Below, piece by piece: positions 1 to 6,348 of a stretch of 14,175 bases of DNA. The first letter of the stretch is position 1. Every line of letters starts with the position of its first letter. The notes beneath the pieces were generated by a model that searched no databases, was not told where the DNA came from, and saw nothing but the letters and a program-made list of their open reading frames with translations. The DNA lies in the NCBI GenBank assembly GCA_045132495.1, contig JBGUSK010000117.1, forward strand, positions 1 through 14,175, written 5' to 3'. The DNA is from UBA11524 sp045132495 (GTDB lineage Bacteria > Bacillota > Clostridia > Christensenellales > Aristaeellaceae). The translations under genes and the position numbers were made by a program.

Positions 1-41
1 ACCGAGCTGCTGCCTGACTCTTCAATCAACAGAAACCGATC

Positions 42-72
42 AGCGGACAGAGTAGAACTGTCCGCTTTTTTT
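42..72 (+). terminator. Intrinsic terminator of an off-window gene
   Basis: A perfect 9-bp inverted repeat (AGCGGACAG / CTGTCCGCT) with a 7-nt loop is followed directly by a run of seven T. It is oriented to end a plus-strand transcript arriving from left of the window. It faces the phosphatase gene on the opposite strand, so the two units converge here. Confidence 0.85.
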
Positions 73-84
73 CATGAATAATCC

Positions 85-103
85 GGGATGCTCTACACAT
101 CCC
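85..103 (-). terminator. Short hairpin after the phosphatase gene
   Basis: A 6-bp inverted repeat (GGGATG / CATCCC, 7-nt loop) lies just beyond the phosphatase stop codon on the minus strand. It lacks a clear T tract, so it is at best a weak terminator or a 3'-end stabilising hairpin. Confidence 0.3.
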
Positions 104-114
104 AAGCCTCCCTA

Positions 115-564
115 TTAATTTTCCAAATGTGCCAACAGTGCCTCGCAGCCCCTCAGGATGTCGGCATACGCAATATCGAACCGGTCTGAATACCAGGGGT
201 CCGCCACATCTGCCGGTCTCCCGGTGAAGTCCAGTAGCCGGTGTACCTTGCGTTCATCATCGCGCCCCAAAGTGCGTAGAATCCGCGTAACATTGGACAT
301 GTCCATACAGATCAGATAATCCCACTGGTCATACTCATCAGCAGTGATCTGTCGTGCCCGATGGGGCTCACAGCGAACCCCATGAGCCGCCAGTTCGCGC
401 TTTGCAGGCGGGTATATGCCATTGCCAATCTCTTCCCGGCTGACCGCCGCCGAACCGATTACATAGTCGTTCAGGCCGTGCTCACGCACCAGGTGCTTGA
501 AGATCATCTCCGCCATGGGGCTGCGGCAGATATTGCCGTGGCAGATGAAAAGCACTTTTTTCAT
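115..564 (-). CDS. Low-molecular-weight protein tyrosine phosphatase, 5' end rebuilt by the inserted element
   Basis: This is a 149-residue cytoplasmic phosphatase of the low-molecular-weight (arsenate reductase-like) fold, which removes phosphate from phosphotyrosine or related substrates. The P-loop CHGNICRS spans residues 8 to 15, with nucleophile C8 and phosphate-binding R14. The general-acid loop DPWY has D122. Length is normal for the family. I place the start at 564 (MKKVLFICHGN), since family members begin a few residues before the P-loop; a GGAG motif sits just upstream. The frame stays open to 639, but that extension (MQENAKW...) is element DNA. Codons 8 to 13 coincide with the 18-bp attachment core, so codons 1 to 7 come from the element and the rest from the chromosome. 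Transcription probably now depends on read-through from the integrase gene 167 bp upstream on the same strand, or on a promoter in that gap; I see no clear one. Confidence 0.93.
   Translation of the reverse strand: MKKVLFICHGNICRSPMAEMIFKHLVREHGLNDYVIGSAAVSREEIGNGIYPPAKRELAAHGVRCEPHRARQITADEYDQWDYLICMDMSNVTRILRTLGRDDERKVHRLLDFTGRPADVADPWYSDRFDIAYADILRGCEALLAHLEN
526..543. other. attL core, 18-bp direct repeat
   Basis: GCAGATATTGCCGTGGCA is identical to 11791-11808. On the minus strand it reads as six whole codons, C-H-G-N-I-C, in the phosphatase frame. Bases on both sides differ from the other copy. Left of it is chromosomal phosphatase sequence; right of it is element DNA carrying a replacement start. 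Confidence 0.85.
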
Positions 565-592
565 GGTCTCCGTAAGCCTCCGAAAATCTCTG

Positions 593-615
593 AAACCCTT
601 GATTTTCAAGGGTTT
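593..615. repeat. Inverted repeat in the attL arm, leader of the rebuilt phosphatase gene
   Basis: AAACCCTTG and CAAGGGTTT form a 9-bp stem with a 5-nt loop between the integrase stop and the phosphatase start. The left half (GAAACCCTTGATTTT, 592-606) recurs at 11756-11770 inside the right end, so it may belong to the attachment-site architecture. As RNA it would form a hairpin in the integrase-phosphatase read-through transcript. There is little T tract, so termination is uncertain. Confidence 0.55.
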
Positions 616-679
616 GCGCCATTTGGCATTTTCTTGCACCTTACCATAAACCTACACCGCTCTACGCAGCTTTTCGCGC

Positions 680-701
680 AATTGGTGTAGTAATGGTGTA
701 G
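680..701. repeat. Left arm-type repeat of the integrase (22 bp)
   Basis: The 22-bp sequence is identical to 11714-11735 and in the same orientation. It contains GGTGTAG twice, 4 bp apart. It lies about 140 bp inside the left core and next to the integrase stop. Tn916-type integrases bind direct repeats in the element arms through their N-terminal domain; this role here is inferred from position and identity. Confidence 0.65.
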
Positions 702-731
702 AAAATTCATGATGTTTTGATCATCATTCAC

Positions 732-1940
732 TCAAGATACCGCCCACATATCTGCTGCAATGCGGGCAGCACTCTCTGCTTGAAAGTCTTTGATCTGTAC
801 CATCTGATCTGCAGCGTGCTGATAGCTGGCGTGGGCATACACATTCAGCGTGACCCCTGCGTCGGAGTGGCCCATCAGGTACTGCAGGTTCTTGATGTCC
901 ATGCCCGCGTTGGCGAAGTTGGTGCAGAAGGTGTGGCGGAACACATGGGGCGTGATATGCGGCAAGGGCTTGTCCGGATGGAGCTTGGTGTACTTCTGCA
1001 TCGCCCAGCGCATCTCGTTCTCAATGTGGAGCGCCACCTTGGGGTTGCCCTTCTGATCCAGCATGATGAATCCGCTGCGGCCATCCACCACCGGCTCCTT
1101 CTTCACCTTGGGTCGGCGGGCCAGCATGTGCTGCAGGTTCTCGTACACAGCGTTCGTCATGGGTATGAACCGGCGGCCGCTGGCGGTCTTGGTCATCTCT
1201 ACATGGAGTTTGCCGCCCTTTTCCCGCAACAGCTGATGATCCACCCGGATGCGGCGGTTCTGGAAGTCCAGGTCATCCCTGGTCAGACCGCAGAATTCGC
1301 TGACGCGCATCCCCGTTTCCAGCAGCACCACAAACTCGTCGTAGTACTTGGAGAACACCTCGTCCTCGCGGATGAAGGTCATCCAGGTGTTCAGCTCATC
1401 CTCCGTCAGGGCGATCCGCTTCTCCGAATCGTTGGGCACCACGTCGGTCAGCTTGAAGATGAACGGGTTCTTGCGCACGGCGTCCTCATCGCAGGCCATC
1501 TGGAACGCGGGCTTCACCACGCCCCGGACGGTGGTGATGGTGCTGTAACCGCGACCATCCATGTGCAGCTTCCTGAACCACAGCTTCGCGTCCGACACCC
1601 TGATGGTGTTGATCCTGCGGTGACCGAATTCTTCCTTCGCCACCAGGTTCAGCACGAAGTTGTAGCCCACCTTGGTATTGTAGCGCACACCCTGCTTGAG
1701 GGCAACGTACCTCTTGAGCAGCTCCATCACGGTGATCTGTCCGGCCTCGTAGTCGATGCCGTCATCCATCACCGTTTGGATGTGCTTGGCCTTTCGGCGA
1801 AGCTCCTGCAGATCCGCATCATAGATGGTGCGGCGCACCCCTTTGCCATCTGTATAGCGGTACTGGTAGATCAAGTCCTTTCTCTGGCTTTCTCCCTCCT
1901 TCAGGATACGGCCCTTGTGGTCTTTGCGTTTTTGGCTCAT
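732..1940 (-). CDS. int: Tyrosine recombinase (Tn916-type integrase)
   Basis: The 402-residue protein has about the same length as Tn916 integrase. An N-terminal arm-binding domain (about residues 1 to 60, with RKDLIYQYRYTDGKG) precedes a SAM-like core-binding domain (about 65 to 170) and a C-terminal catalytic domain. Catalytic residues are visible: R212 in TGMRVSE, K251 in TKTASGRR, H332 and R335 in HVFRH, H358 in MGHSD and nucleophile Y368 in LNVYAH. The start at 1940 has a good GGGAGG ribosome site. It would cut and join the element at the CHGNIC-coding core. It lies downstream of the excisionase on the same strand, and its stop is 167 bp before the phosphatase start, with the left arm site between. 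All key residues are present, so it should be active. Confidence 0.96.
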   Translation of the reverse strand: MSQKRKDHKGRILKEGESQRKDLIYQYRYTDGKGVRRTIYDADLQELRRKAKHIQTVMDDGIDYEAGQITVMELLKRYVALKQGVRYNTKVGYNFVLNLVAKEEFGHRRINTIRVSDAKLWFRKLHMDGRGYSTITTVRGVVKPAFQMACDEDAVRKNPFIFKLTDVVPNDSEKRIALTEDELNTWMTFIREDEVFSKYYDEFVVLLETGMRVSEFCGLTRDDLDFQNRRIRVDHQLLREKGGKLHVEMTKTASGRRFIPMTNAVYENLQHMLARRPKVKKEPVVDGRSGFIMLDQKGNPKVALHIENEMRWAMQKYTKLHPDKPLPHITPHVFRHTFCTNFANAGMDIKNLQYLMGHSDAGVTLNVYAHASYQHAADQMVQIKDFQAESAARIAADMWAVS

Positions 1941-1969
1941 TGTTTCGACCTCCCTTCAAACGAAAGGAA

Positions 1970-2012
1970 CGTCGGTGTGACGTATATATGATATCACACC
2001 GACGCTCTTTTT
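1970..2012 (+). terminator. Strong hairpin with T tract between xis and int, plus-strand orientation
   Basis: An 11-bp perfect inverted repeat (CGTCGGTGTGA / TCACACCGACG, AT-rich 13-nt loop) is followed on the plus strand by CTCTTTTTT. It would stop plus-strand transcription. On the minus strand it lies in the leader of int without a good T tract, where it could act as an attenuating hairpin. It could also be a protein-binding palindrome. Confidence 0.6.
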
Positions 2013-2033
2013 TCCATATACTCCGCTCAATTA

Positions 2034-2231
2034 TCAGAGCGAATAGGTCTGTTCCACGAACTGATCAAAGAGCCGCTTCTTGATCAGCCGCTTATTCCCG
2101 ACCCACAGAACAAAGGCGCAGTTGCTTGAGTTGGTCAGCTCCCGCAGCTTTCCCATGCCGATACCGGAATAAGCGGCAGCCTCCTCCAGCGTCAGATTGC
2201 TTTTCTGCCAAATCGGAACTTCCTTTGCCAT
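2034..2231 (-). CDS. xis: Excisionase (Tn916 Xis-like MerR-type DNA-binding protein)
   Basis: A 65-residue basic protein with the pattern of Tn916-family excisionases: IPIW-like start (VPIWQKSNLT), LTLEEAAAYSGIG helix-turn-helix and a basic C-terminal wing (GNKRLIKKRLFDQFVE). Such proteins bend the element ends so that the integrase excises rather than inserts. I choose ATG at 2231 because GGAGG lies 8 nt before it; a GTG three codons earlier falls within that ribosome site. It precedes int in the same direction, as in Tn916-like elements, with a hairpin-containing gap of about 93 bp. Confidence 0.9.
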   Translation of the reverse strand: MAKEVPIWQKSNLTLEEAAAYSGIGMGKLRELTNSSNCAFVLWVGNKRLIKKRLFDQFVEQTYSL

Positions 2232-2473
2232 AGGGATCACCTCCAGTAGTTAATCTTCATTGTATCGTGAGCAGACGCGGCAACAGAACCTGGCAACAAC
2301 GGCCAACAAACCCTATAGCTGCGCCCTCGCGCTTGTTCTCTTCTTTTATCCCATTTTAGTTATTGATTGTTGCTTTGGTTTCCAGGATGGGCGAAAGCCT
2401 TATAAATCAAGGGATTCATCCGCAACCAACCCGGCAACACACCTACAACCATTGCCGTGACGAAGTTCTCTGT
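2232..2473. other. Non-coding gap between the VapE-type gene and xis, with short repeats
   Basis: No convincing gene is seen. On the minus strand, GTTGCC/GGTT-type blocks occur in two clusters (about 2277-2300 and 2420-2440), for example GTTGCCGGGTTGGTTGCGG and GTTGCCAGGTTCTGTTGCCG. A TACAAT hexamer (2259-2264, minus strand) could be a -10 box for xis, but no good -35 accompanies it. The repeats could be integrase/excisionase or replication-initiator sites; this is a guess from their place next to a replication gene. Confidence 0.35.
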
Positions 2474-3853
2474 TCAAAACGGCATTCCGACCTGCTTGCA
2501 TTCCGCAGGCGTCAGAACATGACAGCCCTCCGGCGTTGCCGGCACTTTGTTTCCGCGCATCCAGCCCCGTTGCTTTCCATACTTGCGGTAGCTTCGTGGA
2601 TTGGGGTAAGCCGTCCAGCCAGTGACGGACTGGTTCATGATCTCGTTGATCTCGCGGATCTCCCAGGTCTTCGGTTCTTCAAAGCGCCCCAGCGCTTCAT
2701 GGTGCAGCAGCTTGGAGCAGACCATGTCGCCCTCAAAGTTATCCAGGAACGCCTGTATCTGACCGACCTTGGTGTCCTCCGGCATGAAGTCCTTTTGCAG
2801 TTGCGTCAGGTGGGCGTGCATCTCCGCCGGCAGCCGCAGAGATACCTTACCCTTGCGGTAGATTGTCATAGCTTCTGCCCACACCTGGTCGATATACCGG
2901 CGGGAGGTTGCCTCATCCGCCAGAATGTGCACCTCCGCCTGTTCAGGATGCACCATCACTGGCAGAAACCGGCGATTGCCGCTGCGATCCAGGGGCAGGA
3001 AATCCAGCGCGTTGGATGTACCGCCGAACACACACTGCCGCAACCTGTCCTCCGGCTCGGTAGCGTAGGGCACCTTGTAGGTCTCCTTCTGCCGACTGAG
3101 GAAGGACTTGATGTCCTCAATGCTCTTGGCGTTAGCCGTGGCAATCATCTCCGACATTTCGATGATCCAGTGGCCCTGCATCTTGCGAAAGACGTTCTCG
3201 TCGTCCAGCCGCTTCAGGTCATCAGAGAACCATTCATCCCGGCATGCCAGTAGCCGAAAGAATGTAGACTTGCCTGCCCCCTGCCCACCCACCAGACAGA
3301 GCATGGTTTCGAATTTGCAGCCTGGCTTGAACACCCGGCTGATCGCCCCCAGCAGGAACAGCTTCATCACCTCGCGGGTGTAGTCACTGATCTCCGCGCC
3401 GAGAAAATGGTGCAGTACATAGGGAATGCGCTCGGTGCCGTCCCATTGAAGGGCGTTCAGGTAGTCACGGATCGGATGATACTGGTTCTGATGCGCCACC
3501 ACAGTCAGCGCCTTACGGATGCGGTTCTCGTTGTTCAGCCCGTAATGCTTCTCCAAGTACAGCATCAGGTAGTTGAAATCCGTGTCATTGATGGCCGGGG
3601 TTGGGCGATCCCACCAAACCGGCCTGCAGATGTCGCTGCGCCCCGTGAGGATGTTGTAGGCGATGGCTCCCCGCAGCGCCGGGTCACAGGTGAATACCGT
3701 GTAGGCATTCTGGATGGTGTTCTTGACCTGCCCCTTATCGTTATACTCAAGACGCCGCTTCACGTCTTCCACCGTCTGGTAGGGCTGGTTCTCTGCCAGC
3801 AGCATCAATTCTTCCCGCAGCTCCGGCTGCAGGTTCTGATAATCGTTGCTCAA
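2474..3853 (-). CDS. VapE/VirE-type P-loop ATPase, putative replicative helicase
   Basis: The 459-residue protein belongs to the virulence-associated protein E family, found in phages, satellites and integrative elements as superfamily 3-like helicases partnered with a primase. Walker A is GGQGAGKST (residues 189-197), Walker B is within HWIIEMSEM (about 228-236), a sensor-like GGTSN follows (277-281) and SGNRRF (291-296) holds probable arginine fingers. The C-terminal region (about 395-455) looks like a winged DNA-binding segment. The longest reading starts with TTG at 3853, overlapping the primase gene by 107 bp, with GGAAGTG upstream. ATG at residue 17 (3805) is an alternative. It follows the primase in the same operon. 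It probably unwinds excised element DNA for replication; the exact role is inferred. Confidence 0.85.
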   Translation of the reverse strand: MSNDYQNLQPELREELMLLAENQPYQTVEDVKRRLEYNDKGQVKNTIQNAYTVFTCDPALRGAIAYNILTGRSDICRPVWWDRPTPAINDTDFNYLMLYLEKHYGLNNENRIRKALTVVAHQNQYHPIRDYLNALQWDGTERIPYVLHHFLGAEISDYTREVMKLFLLGAISRVFKPGCKFETMLCLVGGQGAGKSTFFRLLACRDEWFSDDLKRLDDENVFRKMQGHWIIEMSEMIATANAKSIEDIKSFLSRQKETYKVPYATEPEDRLRQCVFGGTSNALDFLPLDRSGNRRFLPVMVHPEQAEVHILADEATSRRYIDQVWAEAMTIYRKGKVSLRLPAEMHAHLTQLQKDFMPEDTKVGQIQAFLDNFEGDMVCSKLLHHEALGRFEEPKTWEIREINEIMNQSVTGWTAYPNPRSYRKYGKQRGWMRGNKVPATPEGCHVLTPAECKQVGMPF

Positions 3854-4400
3854 TTTTCATCACTTCCCTTCCGTATTCGCGGATCAGTGCTGCCCGTTCC
3901 GCCATAGGTTCGTTCAGCAGCACGTCCAGCAAATATTCGATGTGGTCTTTTTTCTGCAAGGCCTCCGCAAACAGCGGATGCCAGGTTTCATCCTCCGGCT
4001 GGGGGGCGTACTCCGTTTCCCATTGCCGGAGCAAGAGCAAGTAATTGGACAGTACCCGGAAGCACCGCTCCTCCAGCTGCCGGTAGAGCTGTTCTTCGCT
4101 CCTGACCGGTCGCTTGTGCTTTTGCTTGCGTCCTGTTTCTTCATAAGGAATGTGAAAATCTGCAGCCAGCTTTTCGGCGGCAGCCTTCACATCCAGCCCA
4201 TGAAGCCGCGCCGTGAAGTCGATCACATCACCATCCGCACCGCATCCGAAACAGTGGAATCGTGCATCCACCTTCATGCTGGGCGTCCGGTCGTTGTGAA
4301 ACGGACAGGCAACGAGTCCCTTTCGGTCGACCCGGAGCTGATAATACTCCGCAGCCTGCCGCGTGGTGACAGATTGCTTCACGGCTTCAAACAGCATCAT
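3747..4400 (-). CDS. CHC2 zinc-finger primase-like protein without a Toprim domain
   Basis: The N-terminal 85 residues match the zinc-binding domain of DnaG-type primases. C32-P-F-H35 and C50-F-G-C53 form the CHC2 finger, followed by GADGDVIDFTARLHG. The remaining residues (about 90 to 190) are charged and helical and I do not recognise a Toprim catalytic core, so this is either a template-recognition subunit or a short primase working with the VapE-type ATPase. The start ATGATG at 4400 has GGAGG about 11 nt before it. The last 35 residues overlap the next gene out of frame and read as low-complexity Ala/Gly/Arg sequence, so the C-terminus may have been extended by mutation. Confidence 0.82.
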   Translation of the reverse strand: MMLFEAVKQSVTTRQAAEYYQLRVDRKGLVACPFHNDRTPSMKVDARFHCFGCGADGDVIDFTARLHGLDVKAAAEKLAADFHIPYEETGRKQKHKRPVRSEEQLYRQLEERCFRVLSNYLLLLRQWETEYAPQPEDETWHPLFAEALQKKDHIEYLLDVLLNEPMAERAALIREYGREVMKIEQRLSEPAAGAAGRIDAAGREPALPDGGRREAAS

Positions 4401-4460
4401 GCTCTGATTCCACCTCCATTTCAGTTGTGTGTAGCTATGAACAGACTTTGTTTCCCGTGC

Positions 4461-4481
4461 TTGACCTCAAAAAAAGGTCAA
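4461..4481. repeat. Inverted repeat upstream of the primase gene
   Basis: TTGACCT and AGGTCAA form a 7-bp stem around a 7-nt A-rich (minus-strand T-rich) loop. It lies 60 to 80 bp before the primase start and overlaps the end of a tiny ORF. It may be an operator or RNA hairpin; there is no clear terminator signature for the minus strand. Confidence 0.35.
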
Positions 4482-4526
4482 AAAAACAGGCATGGCAAAT
4501 AGTCGCGGTTGGCGTCTATCTGTCAT
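4467..4526 (-). CDS. Possible 19-residue peptide ORF, third in a coupled chain
   Basis: MTDRRQPRLFAMPVFLTFF starts at an ATG overlapping the previous stop (ATGA) with GGTAAGG upstream. It ends at a TGA within a T7 run. With one T fewer the frame would continue to 34 residues, so a frameshifted remnant is possible. No homology is recognised. Confidence 0.2.
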   Translation of the reverse strand: MTDRRQPRLFAMPVFLTFF

Positions 4527-4555
4527 GCCTTACCTTCAGCAGTGGCTTTCTGCAT
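4523..4555 (-). CDS. Possible 10-residue peptide ORF, second in a coupled chain
   Basis: MQKATAEGKA starts at an ATG overlapping the preceding TAA (TAATG) and ends at a TGA overlapping the next ATG. It may serve only to pass ribosomes along toward the primase. Very short and unsupported by homology. Confidence 0.12.
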   Translation of the reverse strand: MQKATAEGKA

Positions 4556-4632
4556 TATGGTGGCATTTGACCTTTGCCAATCACATGAGATTCCTTGTAT
4601 TCGGTTCCAGGACGTCTGGCGGGGTTTGCCAT
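4555..4632 (-). CDS. Possible small protein of 25 residues
   Basis: MANPARRPGTEYKESHVIGKGQMPP has a good ribosome site: AAGGAG, overlapping the stop codon of the preceding small ORF, 8 nt before the ATG. The peptide is polar and basic. It lies between the element promoter and the primase gene. I do not recognise it. Confidence 0.35.
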   Translation of the reverse strand: MANPARRPGTEYKESHVIGKGQMPP

Positions 4633-4644
4633 TCTTCACTCTCC

Positions 4645-4701
4645 TTACGATGTTTCAATGCTGCCGGATTGCATGCAGTCTGCTGCCAATCTCTTCAGCA
4701 T
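4645..4701 (-). CDS. Possible small ORF of 18 to 25 residues after the element promoter
   Basis: MLKRLAADCMQSGSIETS from ATG 4701 (AGAGGG nine nt upstream), or seven residues longer from GTG at 4722. It is the first frame after the minus-strand promoter at 4744-4773, and its TAA overlaps the next ribosome site (TAAGGAG), which suggests translational coupling. Too short for a functional claim. Confidence 0.25.
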   Translation of the reverse strand: MLKRLAADCMQSGSIETS

Positions 4702-4715
4702 CTCCAGAAGCCCTC

Positions 4716-4745
4716 TTGACACGAGATCATCCGTTCGTGTATAAT
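4716..4745 (+). promoter_or_regulatory. Consensus sigma-70/sigma-A promoter, plus strand
   Basis: A perfect TTGACA (4716-4721) and perfect TATAAT (4740-4745) are separated by 18 bp. Transcription would start near 4752 and meet the bidirectional terminator at 4829-4873, giving a short RNA of about 125 nt. Its -10 box overlaps that of the opposing promoter. Confidence 0.55.
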
Positions 4746-4773
4746 GATATACGCAAACAATCGTTCCTGTCAA
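4744..4773 (-). promoter_or_regulatory. Sigma-A promoter for the replication module, minus strand
   Basis: TTGACA (minus strand, 4773-4768) and TATCAT (4749-4744) are 18 bp apart. It points toward the small ORFs, primase and VapE-type genes, and lies after the terminator of the cargo operon, so it is the natural promoter of the replication module. A perfect 20-bp palindrome sits 11 bp upstream of its -35. Confidence 0.6.
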
Positions 4774-4784
4774 TAGATTTTGCG

Positions 4785-4804
4785 TAAATCGTCTAGACGA
4801 TTTA
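4785..4804. promoter_or_regulatory. Perfect 20-bp palindrome, probable operator
   Basis: TAAATCGTCTAGACGATTTA is fully self-complementary. It lies just upstream of the -35 box of the minus-strand promoter and inside the plus-strand candidate RNA. It is typical of a dimeric regulator site controlling a mobile element's replication genes. No regulator other than the WYL proteins is encoded nearby. Confidence 0.55.
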
Positions 4805-4828
4805 GGAAAAATGCGTCGCACCAACGCA

Positions 4829-4873
4829 AAAGAGCTCCAACAGCTTCGTTCCAAGAAGCTGTTGGAGCTCTTT
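4829..4873. terminator. Bidirectional terminator after the DUF2828 gene
   Basis: A perfect 19-bp inverted repeat starts AAAGAGCTCCAACAGCTTC, with a 7-nt loop. T-rich tails follow on both strands (CTCTTTTGCG on minus, CTCTTTCTC on plus). It ends the cargo operon 15 bp after its stop codon and would also end any plus-strand RNA from the promoter at 4716. Confidence 0.88.
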
Positions 4874-4887
4874 CTCTATTGAATTTC

Positions 4888-6348
4888 TTACGCCGAGATC
4901 CTCGAATACCGCTCGCTCTGAAGCACCTCCATCATCACCGTGTAGGGCGACATGTTGCCACCGGCAACCATGGAGAAGATCCGGGGCGTGCAGCCGGACA
5001 CCAGCGCCACCCCCTGCTCGTTCATAGTCACGGGCTGGTTGGCATGGCGGCTGGCCACATTCCAGAACACTACCTCGGGCAGCTTGTAGCCGTTCTCGGC
5101 AAACAGCTGCTTCGCGTACTCGAAGTTCGTCAGGCCGGCGTCCTGGGCACACCAGTCGAACTCCATGTCGGAAACAATGTAGATGCGGGCAGGCATTTCC
5201 GCCTGGGGGACACGGTTCTTCAGCGCTGCATTGAGGATCAGCTCAAACACCCGCTGGATGTTGGTGTTGGCCACCTCGTTGTAGCCCATGCAGTATCGCA
5301 CCTTCTCCGCGATATCCCGGCCTTTGATCTCCACCAGACGGGGATTCTCCGAAAAGGTGATGAAGTCCCCCTTGAACGCACCGGTGTTGCGCTCGGCAAA
5401 GTAGATGCCCAGGGACATCGCCACCGCCGCAGGCATGGGCTTGTCACCGTTGTACATGGAGCCGGAGCCATCCACCACGGCCAAGGCATTTTCACCGGTG
5501 GTGAAATCCTCCAGCGCGTTCCAGGTCACGTCCATGGCCTTGCGCTCCTCGGCGGACAGCTCAGGCTCATCCCAGAGCCGCACGCAGGGGGCGATGATCT
5601 CATAGGGCGCCAGCGCGCCGGTGTGCAGGGTCTTCTCGCCCTTTTCCACCTGCTCCATGAAGGCGCTGTAGCGCTCGCCGTCGTTGCGGATGAAGGCGGC
5701 GCGGTACTTGAACATGGCCTTGGAGGGCTGGGCAGCGTAGTCGAAGGTGTAGTCCTTCTCGCGCAGGTTGTTCTCGATGATGCGGATCCGGGCGCGCAGC
5801 TTCACCAGCGTGCGGCGGTACTCCGCGTCGGTCATGCCCAGCGCGCGGGCGATCTTCTTGCCCATGCGGACGGTCTCCATATTGGAGGCATTCACCGAGG
5901 GCAGCCATTTGGCCAGCAGGGACACGCCCTCCTGGGAGGCCAGATCCTTGCGAAGCTGCTCCCGGATGACAGCCAGCGCGTCCTTTTCGCAGCAAGTACC
6001 CATCAGCGCGATGAGGTCGTCAAAGCGGCCATACTCAGGGATGAGGGCGATGTTCCGACGCAGGGCAGCAGGCTCGTGGCCAGCCAGCCAGTTCACGATG
6101 ACGCGGAACACCCGTCGCTCACCCAGACCGCCCCGCACATCGCGCCCGAAGAAGAGGATCTTCATGGCGATATCGGCGTTCTCCGCAAAGGCACGGCTGA
6201 AGCGGGTGATGATCTCCTCGTCAGACTCCTGGCGGATCGCGCCGATGGTGGCGAACAGGTCGAGGCAATCGGACAGGGTGCTGGCGTAGGTTGCCGCACC
6301 GTTTTCAGTAATGGTCATATTAGCTTCGTTCTTCAGATGATTCAACAT
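4888..6348 (-). CDS. DUF2828 protein, Ro60/TROVE-like with C-terminal vWA domain
   Basis: The 486-residue protein matches the DUF2828 family, related in layout to Ro60/TROVE RNA-binding proteins: a helical-repeat N-terminal part and a von Willebrand A domain. Family signatures seen are FFGRDVRGGLGERRVFR (67-83), YGRFDDLIAL (106-115), KWLPS (147-151) and AMFKYRAAF (211-219). The vWA metal site is DGSGSM (D293, S295, S297), TNT near 362-364 and D394 in IVSDMEFD. Ro proteins bind the ends of misfolded RNAs and Y RNAs. It is the last gene of the WYL-RtcB operon, 129 bp after rtcB. ATG 6348 has AAAGGAG 8 nt upstream; that ribosome site is the 3' closing strand of the structured spacer, so translation may depend on its folding. 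RNA binding by this protein is inferred from the family layout and neighbours. Confidence 0.85.
   Translation of the reverse strand: MLNHLKNEANMTITENGAATYASTLSDCLDLFATIGAIRQESDEEIITRFSRAFAENADIAMKILFFGRDVRGGLGERRVFRVIVNWLAGHEPAALRRNIALIPEYGRFDDLIALMGTCCEKDALAVIREQLRKDLASQEGVSLLAKWLPSVNASNMETVRMGKKIARALGMTDAEYRRTLVKLRARIRIIENNLREKDYTFDYAAQPSKAMFKYRAAFIRNDGERYSAFMEQVEKGEKTLHTGALAPYEIIAPCVRLWDEPELSAEERKAMDVTWNALEDFTTGENALAVVDGSGSMYNGDKPMPAAVAMSLGIYFAERNTGAFKGDFITFSENPRLVEIKGRDIAEKVRYCMGYNEVANTNIQRVFELILNAALKNRVPQAEMPARIYIVSDMEFDWCAQDAGLTNFEYAKQLFAENGYKLPEVVFWNVASRHANQPVTMNEQGVALVSGCTPRIFSMVAGGNMSPYTVMMEVLQSERYSRISA

Larger units (their letters stand above)
4752..4875 (+). ncRNA. Candidate small RNA between the consensus promoter and a terminator
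   Basis: The plus-strand promoter at 4716-4745 and the terminator at 4829-4873 define a transcript of about 125 nt with no plausible ORF. Internal pairings include ACGCAAA (4751-4757) with TTTGCGT (4779-4785), the 20-bp palindrome (4785-4804), and TGCGT (4812-4816) with ACGCA (4824-4828). ACGCAAA also occurs at 4824-4830, so alternative pairing with 4779-4785 is possible. It lies beside the gene for a Ro-like RNA-binding protein, so a Y-RNA-like partner is conceivable; that is inference only. The same bases can instead be read as the control region of the opposing promoter. Confidence 0.35.

Noticed and set aside
565..639. Longer start for the phosphatase at 639
   Set aside because: The family begins a few residues before the P-loop, a ribosome site precedes 564, and the extension would translate the attachment-arm inverted repeat.
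717..1991. Plus-strand frame of 424 residues opposite the integrase
   Set aside because: Antisense to a complete tyrosine recombinase with all catalytic residues; no domain recognised.
4645..4854. Full 69-residue minus-strand frame
   Set aside because: Its upstream half covers the terminator stem, the palindrome and the promoter; only the part after the promoter could be translated.
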